Assembly: GCF_902498195.1 (NCBI RefSeq)
Contig: NZ_CABVIY010000003.1
Span: forward strand, 496,001-560,000
Length of the DNA: 64,000 nt
From: Pseudomonas fluorescens
Lineage (GTDB): Bacteria; Pseudomonadota; Gammaproteobacteria; Pseudomonadales; Pseudomonadaceae
Reading direction: 5' to 3'
Part shown: piece after piece, positions 52,701 through 60,566 of the stretch
How positions within the stretch are numbered: position 1 is the first letter of the stretch
Layout of the letters: each line of letters begins with the position of its first letter
Made by a program: the position numbers and the translations under genes
Notes under the pieces: model-generated
Told to the model about the DNA's origin: nothing
What the model saw: only the letters and a program-made list of their open reading frames with translations
The model's database searches: none

Positions 52701-52860
52701 CGCCAGGGTACTGGGCATAGATCTCGATCTGTGGCGGTGCGACGTCGGGATACTGCGCCACGGGCAACTGCGGGATGGCCAGGGCCCCGGCCAGCAGGAT
52801 GAACAGGGCCACCACCCAGGCGAACACCGGGCGGTCGATAAAGAACTGCGGCATAAACAA
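49756..52860 (-). CDS. RND multidrug efflux pump, inner membrane transporter (HAE1 type)
   Basis: 1034 residues with twelve predicted helices and two large periplasmic loops. The start is MFMPQFFIDRPVFAWVVALF; other motifs are QYPDVAPPQIEIYAQYPGAS, the proton-relay Asp pair in GILVDDAIVVVENVERIM (about 407-408), and Lys in GLSAKNAILIIEFAK. It uses proton influx to expel drugs or solvents through a periplasmic adaptor. The adaptor gene is 9 bp upstream; no outer membrane factor gene follows, so it must borrow one, such as an OprM/TtgC homolog. An RstA/RstB-like system is divergent. Confidence 0.95.
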   Translation of the reverse strand: MFMPQFFIDRPVFAWVVALFILLAGALAIPQLPVAQYPDVAPPQIEIYAQYPGASAQTVDESVVSLIEEELNGADHLLYFESQSSLGTATIKATFQPGTNPEMAQVDVQNRLKVVESRLPQAVNQQGLQVEKVSAGFLLLITLTSSDGKLDDVALSDYLARNVMNEIKRLDGVGKAQLYGAERAMRIWIDPQKLIGFNLTPGDVNAAIVAQNAQVSAGSIGDLPTRTTQEITATILVKGQLSTPEEFADIVLKANPDGSTVRIADVARVEIGSQEYQFSTRLNGKPSTAVAVQLSPGANALSTATLVRAKMDELSRYFPANVEYKIPYDTSPFVKVSITKVVYTLLEAMVLVFAVMFLFLQNIRYTLIPTLVVPVALMGTFATMLALGFSINVLTMFGMVLAIGILVDDAIVVVENVERIMATEGLSPRDATRKAMRQITGAIIGITLVLVAVFIPMAFMQGSVGVIYRQFSLSMATSILFSAFLALTLTPALCATLLKPIAKGEHHEKTGFFGWFNRRFEQLTARYQGWVAYALKRSGRFLLIYGVLLVGLGICFSRLPSSFLPVEDQGYTITDIQLPPGASKNRTVQVVEQIEAHNATEPGVGDSTVILGFSFSGSGQNAALAFTTLKDWSQRGTDDSASSIADRANIALSQIKDAVTFAVLPPPVDGLGTSSGFEFRLQDRGGLGHATLMQARTELLAAAEKSPILMNVRESALAEAPQVQLIVDRKQANALGVSFADIGSVLSTAVGSAYINDFPNQGRMQRVVVQAEGDQRSQVADLLNMQVRNNNGKMVPLSAFVQAKWTQGPAQLTRYNGYPAISISGEPKPGHSTGEAMAEIERLVALGPAGLGQEWTGLSLQERLSGSQAPILLGLSLLIVFLCLAALYESWSIPTSVLLVVPLGVLGAVLAVTLRGMPNDVFFKVGLITIIGLSAKNAILIIEFAKSLVDEGHDLIDATLQAARLRLRPIVMTSLAFILGVVPLAIATGASSASQQAIGTGVIGGMITATLAVVFVPVFFVVVMKRVRGRDKHS

Positions 52861-52869
52861 GCGTCCTGC

Positions 52870-54027
52870 TTATTGACCAGAAGCCTGGGCAAGTGGAAGA
52901 GGGGTGTCGTCGACCTGGACTTTCTCGCCGGGCCTGGCGTGTTGCAGGCCTTCGATGACGATGCGGTCGCCGGGCTTGAGGCCGCCGGTCACCACCCAGC
53001 GGTCGTTCTGCACCGGGCCCAGTTCCACCGGTTGCTGGCCAACCCGTTGTTCGGCGTCGAGCAGCAACACCTGGGCAATACCGGCGCTGTCACGCTGGAT
53101 CGCCCGTTGCGGCACGCTGATGCCTTGCTGGTTGACGGCCTGCTCCAGGCGCACCCGCACGAAGCTGCCGGGCAGCAGGTCGAGGTCGGGGTTGGGGAAC
53201 TCGCTGCGCAGGATGATCTGGCCGGTGCCCGGGTCGACCGTGATGTCGGTGAACAGCAGCTTGCCCGGCAGTGGATAGAGGCTGCCGTCGTCCTGGATCA
53301 GCGTGGCCCTGGCCTCGCCGGGGCTGACTTGCTGGAGCTGGCCGGAACGGAAGGCGCGGCGCAAATCATTGAGCTCGCGGGTCGACTGGGTGAGGTCGGC
53401 GTGGATCGGGTTCAGTTGCTGGATCAGTGCCAGGGGCGTGGTTTCGTTCTGCCCGACCAGTGCGCCTTCGGTGACCAGGGCGCGACCGATGCGCCCGGAA
53501 ATCGGCGCGGTGACGGTGGCGTAACCCAGGTTCAACCGGGCCCGCTCGACAGCGGCCTTATTGGCGGCCACGTCGGCGGCGGTCTGCCGCGCATTGGCCC
53601 GGGCGTTGTCGTAGTCCTGGCCGCTGATGGCTTTGTCGTCGATCAACTGGGCGTAGCGCTGCTCCTGGAGCCTGGCCTGGAACGCGTTGGCTTCGGCCTT
53701 GCGCAGCGCGGCTTCGGCGCTGTCGAGGTCGGCCTTGAACGGTGCCGGGTCGATGCGGAACAGCACATCGCCCTTTTTCACGTCGCTGCCTTCGCGGAAG
53801 GCCCGTTGCAGCACCACGCCGGGCACACGGGCCCGCACTTCGGCGATGCGCGGCGCGGCAATCCGCCCGCTCAACTCGCTGCTGATCGCCAGCGGCCGGC
53901 TTTCAATGGTCTCGATACGCACGGTGGCCAATGGCGCCGGTTCTTCGGCGGTCGAGGCCTTGTCGCACGCGCTGAGCGTCAGCGCCATGGCCACTAGGCT
54001 GAGCCTGGCAAGCAGATTCTTTGACAT
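52870..54027 (-). CDS. RND efflux periplasmic adaptor (membrane fusion protein)
   Basis: 385 residues with a lipoprotein signal (MSKNLLARLSLVAMALTLSAC, Cys about 21). The lipoyl-type half motifs are EVRARVPGVVLQRAFREGSD and APISGRIGRALVTEGALVG. Between them is a coiled-coil hairpin (about 95-165), then beta-barrel and membrane-proximal domains with VRVRLEQAVNQQGISVPQRA. It links the inner membrane pump to an outer membrane channel. First gene of a two-gene operon. Confidence 0.95.
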   Translation of the reverse strand: MSKNLLARLSLVAMALTLSACDKASTAEEPAPLATVRIETIESRPLAISSELSGRIAAPRIAEVRARVPGVVLQRAFREGSDVKKGDVLFRIDPAPFKADLDSAEAALRKAEANAFQARLQEQRYAQLIDDKAISGQDYDNARANARQTAADVAANKAAVERARLNLGYATVTAPISGRIGRALVTEGALVGQNETTPLALIQQLNPIHADLTQSTRELNDLRRAFRSGQLQQVSPGEARATLIQDDGSLYPLPGKLLFTDITVDPGTGQIILRSEFPNPDLDLLPGSFVRVRLEQAVNQQGISVPQRAIQRDSAGIAQVLLLDAEQRVGQQPVELGPVQNDRWVVTGGLKPGDRIVIEGLQHARPGEKVQVDDTPLPLAQASGQ

Positions 54028-54186
54028 GAATTACCCCAATAATGACCCCCAGCATCCTACTGGGCGGCGGGGAGGGTAGCGGTGAAGCTTTGTAGGCGCT
54101 GTGTGAAATTGTGTAAGGGTTTTACTCAGGTGTGTGCGGGGGCGTATATCCTTTGCACCTTGATTCCTTTTGCGTCTTAGAGGGCC

Positions 54187-54257
54187 CCTTCGCGAGCAAG
54201 CCCGCTCCCACAGGGGAATGCATTTCAAATGTGGGAGCGGGCTTGCTCGCGAAGGCG
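54187..54257. repeat. REP pair between divergent efflux and two-component operons
   Basis: CCTTCGCGAGCAAGCCCGCT at 54187 and its inverted partner ending at 54257. It lies in a promoter-bearing gap and ends 37 bp before the response regulator start, an unusual place for a REP. Confidence 0.9.
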
Positions 54258-54294
54258 TCCGAAAGCACGCCACCGCACTTTCTGGAAACACCCC

Positions 54295-54996
54295 ATGCCC
54301 AACATCCTCCTGGTCGAAGACGACACCGCCCTCGCCGAACTGATCGCCAGCTACCTGGAACGCAACGGCTATTCCGTCAGCGTCATCGGTCGTGGCGACC
54401 AGGTGCGCGAGCGTGCGCGGGTCAGTCCGCCGGACCTGGTGATCCTCGACCTGATGCTGCCCGGCCTCGACGGTTTGCAAGTCTGCCGTCTGCTGCGCGC
54501 CGACTCGGCGACCTTGCCGATCCTGATGCTCACCGCCCGCGACGACAGTCACGACCAGGTGCTGGGCCTGGAAATGGGCGCCGACGACTACGTCACCAAG
54601 CCTTGCGAACCGCGTGTCTTGCTGGCCCGGGTGCGTACCTTGCTGCGCCGCAGCAGCCTCAGCGAACCGCAGACCGCCAACGACCGTATTCTCATGGGCA
54701 ACCTGTGCATCGACCTGTCCGAACGCACCGTGACCTGGCGCGAACAACCGGTGGAACTGTCCAGCGGCGAATACAACCTGCTGGTGGTGCTGGCCCGGCA
54801 TGCCGGCGAAGTGCTGAGCCGCGACCAGATCCTGCAACGCCTGCGCGGCATTGAATTCAACGGCACCGACCGCTCGGTGGACGTGGCGATCTCCAAGCTG
54901 CGGCGCAAGTTCGACGACCATGCCGGCGAGGCCCGCAAGATCAAGACCGTGTGGGGCAAGGGCTACCTGTTCAGCCGTTCCGAGTGGGAATGCTGA
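54295..54996 (+). CDS. OmpR-family response regulator (RstA-like)
   Basis: 233 residues from the ATG at 54295; upstream in-frame sequence is REP. The receiver domain has the acidic pair in ILLVEDDTALAELIAS, phosphoacceptor Asp in LVILDLMLPGLDGLQ, Thr in MLTARDD and Lys in DYVTKPCEPRVLLAR. The C-terminal winged helix has SSGEYNLLVVLARHAGEVLS and RSVDVAISKLRRKF, ending KTVWGKGYLFS. It is 4 bp from the sensor gene. Regulation of the divergent efflux operon is a reasonable inference. Confidence 0.93.
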   Translation: MPNILLVEDDTALAELIASYLERNGYSVSVIGRGDQVRERARVSPPDLVILDLMLPGLDGLQVCRLLRADSATLPILMLTARDDSHDQVLGLEMGADDYVTKPCEPRVLLARVRTLLRRSSLSEPQTANDRILMGNLCIDLSERTVTWREQPVELSSGEYNLLVVLARHAGEVLSRDQILQRLRGIEFNGTDRSVDVAISKLRRKFDDHAGEARKIKTVWGKGYLFSRSEWEC

Positions 54997-55000
54997 GCCG

Positions 55001-56299
55001 ATGTTCAGAATCCTCTTTCGTCTGTACCTGGTGACGATCGTCTCGTTCAGCGCCGCGATCTACCTGGTGCCGGACCTGGTGATCAAGGTGTTCCACGAAC
55101 GCTTCCTGACCTACAACCTGGATTACTCCCGTGGCCTGCAGACCCTGATGGTCAAGCAGTTCAAGGCGGTGCCGACCGAACAATGGCCGGCACTGGCGGC
55201 GGAAATGGACAAGGAGTTCCATCCGCTGCACATCGTGCTGGGCAGCACCGACGACGCCGACTTTTCCGCCGACGAGCAACAGCGCTTGCAGCGCGGCGAG
55301 AATGTCGTGCGCATTGGTGACTGGGGCTGGCGCACCCTGGCGGTGGCACCGCTGAATGAGCGCACGGTGGTGCAAATGGTGGTGCCCCCGGACCCGATGG
55401 ACGTCAGCCTGTTGTACTGGAGCATCAACGTGCTGATCGGCGCTACCATGCTCGCCTGCCTGCTGCTGTGGCTGCGTCCGCACTGGCGCGACCTGGAACG
55501 CCTGAAAAGCGCGGCCGAGCGCTTCGGCAAGGGCCACTTGAGTGAACGCACGCAGATTGCCCCCAGTTCCAACATCGGCAGCCTGGCCAATGTGTTCGAC
55601 ACCATGGCCGGCGACATCGAAAACCTGCTGAACCAGCAGCGCGACCTGCTCAACGCCGTCTCCCATGAACTGCGTACACCACTGACCCGCCTGGATTTCG
55701 GCCTGGCCCTGGCACTGTCCGACGACTTGCCGGCCACCAGCCGCGAACGCCTGCAAGGGCTGGTGGATCACATTCGCGAACTCGATGAACTGGTGCTGGA
55801 ACTGCTGTCCTACAGCCGCCTGCAAAACCCGGCGCGGGTGCCGGAACAGGTCGAAGTGTCGCTGGACGAGTTCATCGACAGCATCCTGGGCAGCGTCGAT
55901 GACGAGCAATCACCGGACATCGTCATCGACGTGCTGCTGCACGGCCAGCTCGAACGCTTCAGCCTCGACCCGCGCCTGACCGCCCGCGCCCTGCAAAACC
56001 TGCTGCGCAACGCCATGCGCTATTGCGAAAAACGCATCCAGATTGGTGTGCAAGTGTGCGCCGATGGTTGCGAGATCTGGGTCGACGATGACGGCATCGG
56101 CATCCCCGATGACGAGCGCGAACGGATTTTCGAACCCTTCTACCGCCTCGACCGCAGCCGCGATCGCTCAACGGGCGGCTTTGGCCTGGGGCTGGCGATC
56201 AGTCGCCGGGCGCTGGAAGCCCAGGGCGGTACGCTCACCGTCGAAGCATCGCCGCTGGGCGGAGCACGTTTTCGCTTGTGGTTGCCGACGCCGGCCTGA
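55001..56299 (+). CDS. sensor histidine kinase (RstB-like)
   Basis: 432 residues. One membrane helix near 5-27, a periplasmic sensor to about 140, and a second helix near 143-163. A HAMP domain contains WRDLERLKSAAERFGKGHL, very like E. coli RstB. The phosphoacceptor is His in LLNAVSHELRTPLTRL (about 223); the ATP domain has NLLRNAMRYCEK, DDDGIGIPDD and STGGFGLGLAISRRALE. The signal is unknown. Co-transcribed with the RstA-like regulator. Confidence 0.93.
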   Translation: MFRILFRLYLVTIVSFSAAIYLVPDLVIKVFHERFLTYNLDYSRGLQTLMVKQFKAVPTEQWPALAAEMDKEFHPLHIVLGSTDDADFSADEQQRLQRGENVVRIGDWGWRTLAVAPLNERTVVQMVVPPDPMDVSLLYWSINVLIGATMLACLLLWLRPHWRDLERLKSAAERFGKGHLSERTQIAPSSNIGSLANVFDTMAGDIENLLNQQRDLLNAVSHELRTPLTRLDFGLALALSDDLPATSRERLQGLVDHIRELDELVLELLSYSRLQNPARVPEQVEVSLDEFIDSILGSVDDEQSPDIVIDVLLHGQLERFSLDPRLTARALQNLLRNAMRYCEKRIQIGVQVCADGCEIWVDDDGIGIPDDERERIFEPFYRLDRSRDRSTGGFGLGLAISRRALEAQGGTLTVEASPLGGARFRLWLPTPA

Positions 56300-56407
56300 G
56301 TCATCCGAACTGTCATTCCTGACAGTAGCCAGCTTGTCGATTTAGGCGTTTCATGGTCCCTACGCAGCCAGGTTGTCGCGCCACGCACTGATGACTGGAG
56401 GGTAGTG

Positions 56408-56662
56408 ATGGGAGCGCCAACAATAAGAAAAGCCGGCCAAGGCACGATCAACGCCATCCGGAAAGTCTGGGTCGACGCGACACCGACTCAGTTTGCGATG
56501 GTGATGCCTGACGATGGTTGTTCCCGGCTGGCGGTAAGGATTGGTCAGGGGGATCATTACTTCTTGGTCGGGGACAGGGTGAAGTACACCTTATTGATGG
56601 ACCAGACAGGGGCGATTGCGCGAGCGCAGGATCTGGTGAAGGCCGGCAGCCGACCTGCCTGA
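56408..56662 (+). CDS. 84-residue hypothetical protein
   Basis: The ATG at 56408 follows CTGGAGGGTAGTG; a GTG at 56405 is an alternative. It begins MGAPTIRKAGQGTINAIRKV and has DDGCSRLAVRIGQGDHYFLV, a short beta-rich stretch. No signal peptide. I do not recognise the family. It lies alone after the sensor kinase gene, followed by a dispersed repeat. Confidence 0.6.
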   Translation: MGAPTIRKAGQGTINAIRKVWVDATPTQFAMVMPDDGCSRLAVRIGQGDHYFLVGDRVKYTLLMDQTGAIARAQDLVKAGSRPA

Positions 56663-56693
56663 CGCGGATCCCTGGCGTTTCACTGTAGGAGCT

Positions 56694-56779
56694 GCCGAGT
56701 GCAACGAGGCTGCGATCTTTTGATCTTGCCTTGAGAGATCAAAAGATCGCAGCCTCGTTGCACTCGACCGCGCCTACGG
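56694..56779. repeat. type 2 dispersed inverted repeat
   Basis: GAGTGCAACGAGGCTGCGAT and its exact reverse complement form arms of about 30 bp around a 7-10 base loop, flanked by TGTAGGAGCTGCC and a decayed partner. Same family as 15773-15854 and 61409-61482, with a GTGCAACGAG variant in the arm. Confidence 0.82.
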
Positions 56780-56781
56780 GA

Positions 56782-57543
56782 TCACGTATTCAACCGGGTG
56801 CGCAGCGCCTTGGCCATACCCTCCAGATCCACCATCGGATTACGCCCGATCAACATCCACGCATGCTCCATATCCGCCCAATAGACAATGTTCATCTCGT
56901 GCCGGATCTCCTGGGCGAAATGCCGGCTGCCGCTGTTGGAGCGGGTGACGCACACTGCCAGCGGGCCATGGACGGGATCGAGGTAGCTGATCTGGGCGAT
57001 GGGAACGCCGTCGTACTCGAGGATTTGCGCGCGTTTGAGTTCGGCCCGGGGCAGGACCAGTTGTGCCGGCGTGAGGCTCAGGCCCAGGCGCGCATCGAGG
57101 GTGCGCAGCTGCGTGCGTTGGGTGGCTTCGTCGCTGGGCAGGTGGGCGAGGGTTTCCGGCACGTAAAGCACCATGTAGTCCGCCACCAGCTGGCGCCAGT
57201 TGTTTTTCTGCTGACTGATTTGCCAGCCCAGGAACAAACGGTCCGCCAGCACGCCGCCGGCCACCAGCCCGGCTGCCGCCGCGAGGAACCAGCGGCGACT
57301 GACGGGCGGACGGGCCGGCGCGGGCAGGGTGTCGAGCATGGCTTGCAGGCGATTCACCGGCGCCTGGCGCCCCAGTTCGTCGTAAGCCGCCTTGAATGGC
57401 AGGCTGCTGCGGTTCAGCCATTGCAGGCGCAGGCCGAGCATCGGGTCTTCGGCCACGGCCGCGTCGATACGCTGACGCTGTTCGGTGTCGAGTTGGTCGT
57501 CCAGATAAGCCACCAGTTGCTCATCCGGGATTAGCGCGTTCAT
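56782..57543 (-). CDS. anti-sigma factor (transmembrane, FecR/RskA-like)
   Basis: 253 residues. The N-terminal cytoplasmic part (EQLVAYLDDQLDTEQRQRID) is a zinc-free anti-sigma helix bundle. One membrane helix lies near 83-105 (RRWFLAAAAGLVAGGVLADR), and the rest is periplasmic with a beta-rich GVPIAQISYLDPVHGPLAVC stretch. Its start overlaps the sigma factor stop (ATGA), so both are made together. It should hold the sigma factor at the membrane until a stress signal arrives. Confidence 0.85.
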   Translation of the reverse strand: MNALIPDEQLVAYLDDQLDTEQRQRIDAAVAEDPMLGLRLQWLNRSSLPFKAAYDELGRQAPVNRLQAMLDTLPAPARPPVSRRWFLAAAAGLVAGGVLADRLFLGWQISQQKNNWRQLVADYMVLYVPETLAHLPSDEATQRTQLRTLDARLGLSLTPAQLVLPRAELKRAQILEYDGVPIAQISYLDPVHGPLAVCVTRSNSGSRHFAQEIRHEMNIVYWADMEHAWMLIGRNPMVDLEGMAKALRTRLNT

Positions 57544-58067
57544 CGACGTTCTCCGCTGGAAGGGGTCGGCACCGAATGCAAGGGCGGGTACTCGGCGAGT
57601 TTGCCCCGGGCGGCGGCCAGGCGACTCATTACGGTGCCGATGGGCACCTGTAGCACCTCGGCGACCTCGCGATAGGACAAGCCTTCGACATAGGCCAGAA
57701 ACACCGTTTCGCGCTGGGCTTCAGGCAACGCATCGACACGGCGGATGACCTGCGCCGCCAGGACGTGGGTTTGTGCTGCGTACTCGCCGTCGAACGACAA
57801 CACTTCTTCGCCCTCCATCGTGCCCTGACCTTGACGCACCCGTCGGGCGCGCACTTCGTTGAGCCAGACCGAATGCAGAATGCTCATCAGCCAGCGGTCC
57901 ATGCGCGTGCCCGACTCGAATTGCCCGGCCCGTTCCAGCGCCCGCACACAGGTGGCTTGCACCAGGTCTTCGGCGACATGCCTTTGCCTCGACAACAGCA
58001 GGCCGTAGCGCCACAAACGCGCCAGGTGCTGACCCAGTTCTGCCCGTATTGCCTGATCGCTGGCGAT
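57540..58067 (-). CDS. ECF-type sigma-70 factor, start codon uncertain
   Basis: Region 2 is LWRYGLLLSRQRHVAEDLVQ ... DRWLMSILHSVWLNEVRARR, and region 4 is LPEAQRETVFLAYVEGLSYR ... VPIGTVMSRLAAARGKL. The only canonical start is TTG at 58016, with no ribosome site and loss of the first region 2 residues. Upstream, in frame, GGAGG is followed after 5 bp by ATC at 58067, giving an N-terminus (I/M)ASDQAIRAELGQHLARLWR that fits the family. An ATA 15 bp earlier is the other option. I therefore mark 58067 with low confidence in the start, high in the gene. It follows the TPR gene in the same frame, with a TGA between. Confidence 0.85.
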   Translation of the reverse strand: MASDQAIRAELGQHLARLWRYGLLLSRQRHVAEDLVQATCVRALERAGQFESGTRMDRWLMSILHSVWLNEVRARRVRQGQGTMEGEEVLSFDGEYAAQTHVLAAQVIRRVDALPEAQRETVFLAYVEGLSYREVAEVLQVPIGTVMSRLAAARGKLAEYPPLHSVPTPSSGERR

Positions 58068-58091
58068 AACGGCCTCCGTTATTTCGGGATA

Positions 58092-58625
58092 TCAGGTTTT
58101 CGATGAGTCGTTGATGGCCTCGGCCAGGTCCTGGTATTCCTCGCAGGTCGTGCTGCCGCAAATCGATTTGATCTGTTGCAGCTGTTCCTGGGCGAGATCC
58201 AGTCGACCCTTGACCACATAAGCTTCGCCGAGATATTCGCGGACTTTTGCATAGTGTGGGTCAAGTTTGACCGATTGCAGGTAAAAAGCGATGCCTTCGT
58301 CGGTGCGTCCCAGTTTGCGCGTGGCATAGCCACGATAATTCAAGGCCTTGGCGGTGTCGGGCTGCTCTAGCGTGTCGAGGAGTGCCAGGGCCTCTTCGTA
58401 GCGTCCGTCCTTCGCCAGTTGATAGGCGTAATCGGTGCGGTCGGCATCCGACAGCGCTTTGCTGGTTTGCTTGACGCACCTCTGCGCCTTGGTGTCGAAG
58501 ACCTGATCCCTGGGGCACTGGGGTCTGGCGGGCGTGTCTTCCTCGCCATTGGCCCAGGCGTGCGAACCGGACAACACCACAGCCAGTACCAGCGGTGCGG
58601 TAAAGATCGAATGACGGCGATGCAT
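58092..58625 (-). CDS. periplasmic TPR protein of the sigma/anti-sigma operon
   Basis: 177 residues from the ATG at 58625 after GGAGC; the open frame to 58673 is longer but places residues before the signal peptide. The signal is MHRRHSIFTAPLVLAVVLSG with cleavage near AWA. A Cys-containing stretch (CPRDQVFDTKAQRCVK) leads to about three tetratricopeptide repeats (YAYQLAKDGRYEEALALLDT, ALNYRGYATRKLGRTDEGIA, VREYLGEAYVVKGRLDLAQE). It is the first gene of the operon with the sigma and anti-sigma factors, 24 bp before the sigma start. Confidence 0.82.
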   Translation of the reverse strand: MHRRHSIFTAPLVLAVVLSGSHAWANGEEDTPARPQCPRDQVFDTKAQRCVKQTSKALSDADRTDYAYQLAKDGRYEEALALLDTLEQPDTAKALNYRGYATRKLGRTDEGIAFYLQSVKLDPHYAKVREYLGEAYVVKGRLDLAQEQLQQIKSICGSTTCEEYQDLAEAINDSSKT

Positions 58626-58720
58626 GGGCAATGCTCCAGGGGGGCAGGGGTAGGACCAGTAAAACTTAAACACTGCAGCGTGAACAATTATTCATTGTTG
58701 TCTTTAAATCGGTGGTGTGG

Positions 58721-58792
58721 CCTTCGCGAGCAAGCCCGCTCCCACAGGAGCAATGCGTGGCAAATGTGGGAGCGGGCTTGCTCGCGAAGGGG
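58721..58792. repeat. REP pair between divergent TPR and isomerase genes
   Basis: CCTTCGCGAGCAAGCCCGCT at 58721 and its inverted partner ending near 58790, in the gap between divergent operons. Confidence 0.9.
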
Positions 58793-58915
58793 CCGGAACA
58801 TGCACCACATAATTCCAACCGGTCCCGCTTTTGGCCGAACCACTGCCTTACTGCCCACCTCAATGCCTTGTTATAGTCGGGCCCTCTTTTTTTGCCCGCT
58901 AAAAGGATCACCGGC

Positions 58916-59728
58916 ATGTCCCAATACACCGCGTTCACCGTCGAACTGGCCGATAAAATCGCTCATGTGCAGATCAATCGTCCGGAAAAGATCAACGCGA
59001 TGAACGCTGCCTTCTGGAGCGAGATCGTCGAGATTTTCCAATGGATCGATGACACCGATGAAGTGCGGGTGGTGGTCCTCAGCGGGGCCGGCAAGCATTT
59101 TTCCTCCGGCATCGACCTGATGATGCTGGCCGGCGTGGCCAATGAGCTGGGCAAGGACGTCGGACGCAACGCGCGCCTGCTGCGCCGCAAGATCCTCAAC
59201 CTGCAAGCCTCCTTCAACGCCGTCGACAATTGCCGCAAACCGGTGCTGGCGGCCATCCAGGGGTATTGCCTGGGCGGCGCCATCGACCTGATCGCCGCGT
59301 GCGACATGCGTTACGCCGCCGAAGACGCGCAGTTCTCGATCAAGGAAATCGACATCGGCATGGCCGCCGACGTCGGCACGCTGCAACGCTTGCCGCGAAT
59401 CATCGGTGACGGCATGCTGCGTGAACTGGCTTACACTGGTCGCCACTTCGGCGCCGAAGAAGCCCGTGGCATGGGCCTGGTCAATCGCGTCTACAGCGAC
59501 ACCGCCAGCCTGCTCGATGGCGTCATGGGCATTGCCCGCGAGATTGCGAGCAAGTCGCCGATAGCCGTCACGGGCACCAAGGCGATGATCAGCTACATGC
59601 GCGATCACCGCATCGATGACGGCCTCGAATACGTCGCCACCTGGAACGCCGCCATGCTGCAATCCAACGATTTGCGCGTGGCCATGGCCGCCCATATGAG
59701 CAAACAGAAACCCGAATTTCTGGATTGA
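58916..59728 (+). CDS. crotonase-family enoyl-CoA hydratase/isomerase (dienoyl-CoA isomerase-like)
   Basis: 270 residues from the ATG at 58916 after AAAAGGATCACC. The crotonase fold has INRPEKINAMNAAFWSEIVE, the oxyanion hole GKHFSSGIDLMMLAG and the second oxyanion element AIQGYCLGGAIDLIAACD. The segment EIDIGMAADVGTLQRLPRII carries the Asp typical of delta3,5-delta2,4-dienoyl-CoA isomerase (ECH1). It likely serves oxidation of unsaturated fatty acids. nudC follows after 7 bp, so the two are co-transcribed. Confidence 0.88.
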   Translation: MSQYTAFTVELADKIAHVQINRPEKINAMNAAFWSEIVEIFQWIDDTDEVRVVVLSGAGKHFSSGIDLMMLAGVANELGKDVGRNARLLRRKILNLQASFNAVDNCRKPVLAAIQGYCLGGAIDLIAACDMRYAAEDAQFSIKEIDIGMAADVGTLQRLPRIIGDGMLRELAYTGRHFGAEEARGMGLVNRVYSDTASLLDGVMGIAREIASKSPIAVTGTKAMISYMRDHRIDDGLEYVATWNAAMLQSNDLRVAMAAHMSKQKPEFLD

Positions 59729-59735
59729 TTGAAAA

Positions 59736-60566
59736 ATGACTTCACGCTGGACCACTGCAGTACTGGACACCGACCAACCCGGCGGCTGGGCCGTTGCGCG
59801 TAGCCCCGAAGGCTTCCTGTTCGATGACAATGGCGCGCTGTTCCCACGGGAATGGCTCAAGCGCCAGGACCTGCCGGTTCTCGCCGAACACGGCATCGGC
59901 CACCTCGACGGCGAGCCGGTGTACCTGCTGGAGTTGCGTAGCCCGGGCGATGTACCGGGCTGCAACTGGAAAGGCTTGCGGGCGTTCATGCTCGAAGGCG
60001 ATCACACGCTCTACAAGGTGCTCGGTTACGCCGCGCAGATCGGCACCTGGGCCCGTGAACATCGCTTTTGCGGCAATTGTGGCCAGGCCATGGTCCAGGT
60101 GCCGCGTGAGCGGGCGATGTATTGCCAGCCGTGCGACATGCGCAGCTACCCGCGCATCTCGCCGAGCATGATCGTGCTGGTCACCCGTGGCGACGAGATT
60201 TTGCTGGGGCGTTCTCCGCGCTTTGTGCCGGGGGTCTACAGCACGCTGGCGGGGTTTGCCGAGCCTGGTGAATCGGCCGAGGACTGCCTGATCCGCGAGG
60301 TGCGGGAAGAAGTGCGGATCGAGGTCAAGAACATCCAGTACATGGGCAGCCAGTGCTGGCCGTTCCCGCATTCGATGATGCTCGGCTTCCATGCCGAATA
60401 CGCCGGTGGCGACATCGTCTGCCAGGAAGACGAGATCGAAGACGCCCAGTGGTTCAATGTGCACGCGCTGCCGCCGTTGCCGGCGTCACGCTCGATTGCC
60501 CGTTACCTGATCGACGTCTATGTGGCGCGTCGTCTAGGCCACGCTGAACCAGTGTTGCCAGGCTAG
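59736..60566 (+). CDS. nudC: NAD+ diphosphatase (NADH pyrophosphatase)
   Basis: 276 residues. A zinc ribbon (FCGNCGQAM ... [13 protein letters not shown]) lies before the Nudix box [20 protein letters not shown]. The NAD-specific SQPWPFPxS array is present as [11 protein letters not shown], with Cys in place of the first Pro. NudC cleaves NADH and NAD and removes NAD caps from RNA. The 3' end overlaps the convergent TSUP gene by 33 bp. Confidence 0.95.
   Translation: MTSRWTTAVLDTDQPGGWAVARSPEGFLFDDNGALFPREWLKRQDLPVLAEHGIGHLDGEPVYLLELRSPGDVPGCNWKGLRAFMLEGDHTLYKVLGYAAQIGTWAREHRFCGNCGQAMVQVPRERAMYCQPCDMRSYPRISPSMIVLVTRGDEILLGRSPRFVPGVYSTLAGFAEPGESAEDCLIREVREEVRIEVKNIQYMGSQCWPFPHSMMLGFHAEYAGGDIVCQEDEIEDAQWFNVHALPPLPASRSIARYLIDVYVARRLGHAEPVLPG

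Noticed and set aside
49564..53997. Very long plus-strand open frame (1477 codons) opposite the RND operon
   Set aside because: It is antisense to two clear genes, has no family motif, is extremely rich in His, Gln, Arg and Gly as expected of GC-rich antisense frames, and begins in REP sequence.
56300..56345. Terminator after the RstB-like gene (CTGTCATTCCTGACAG)
   Set aside because: The stem is short and no T run follows.
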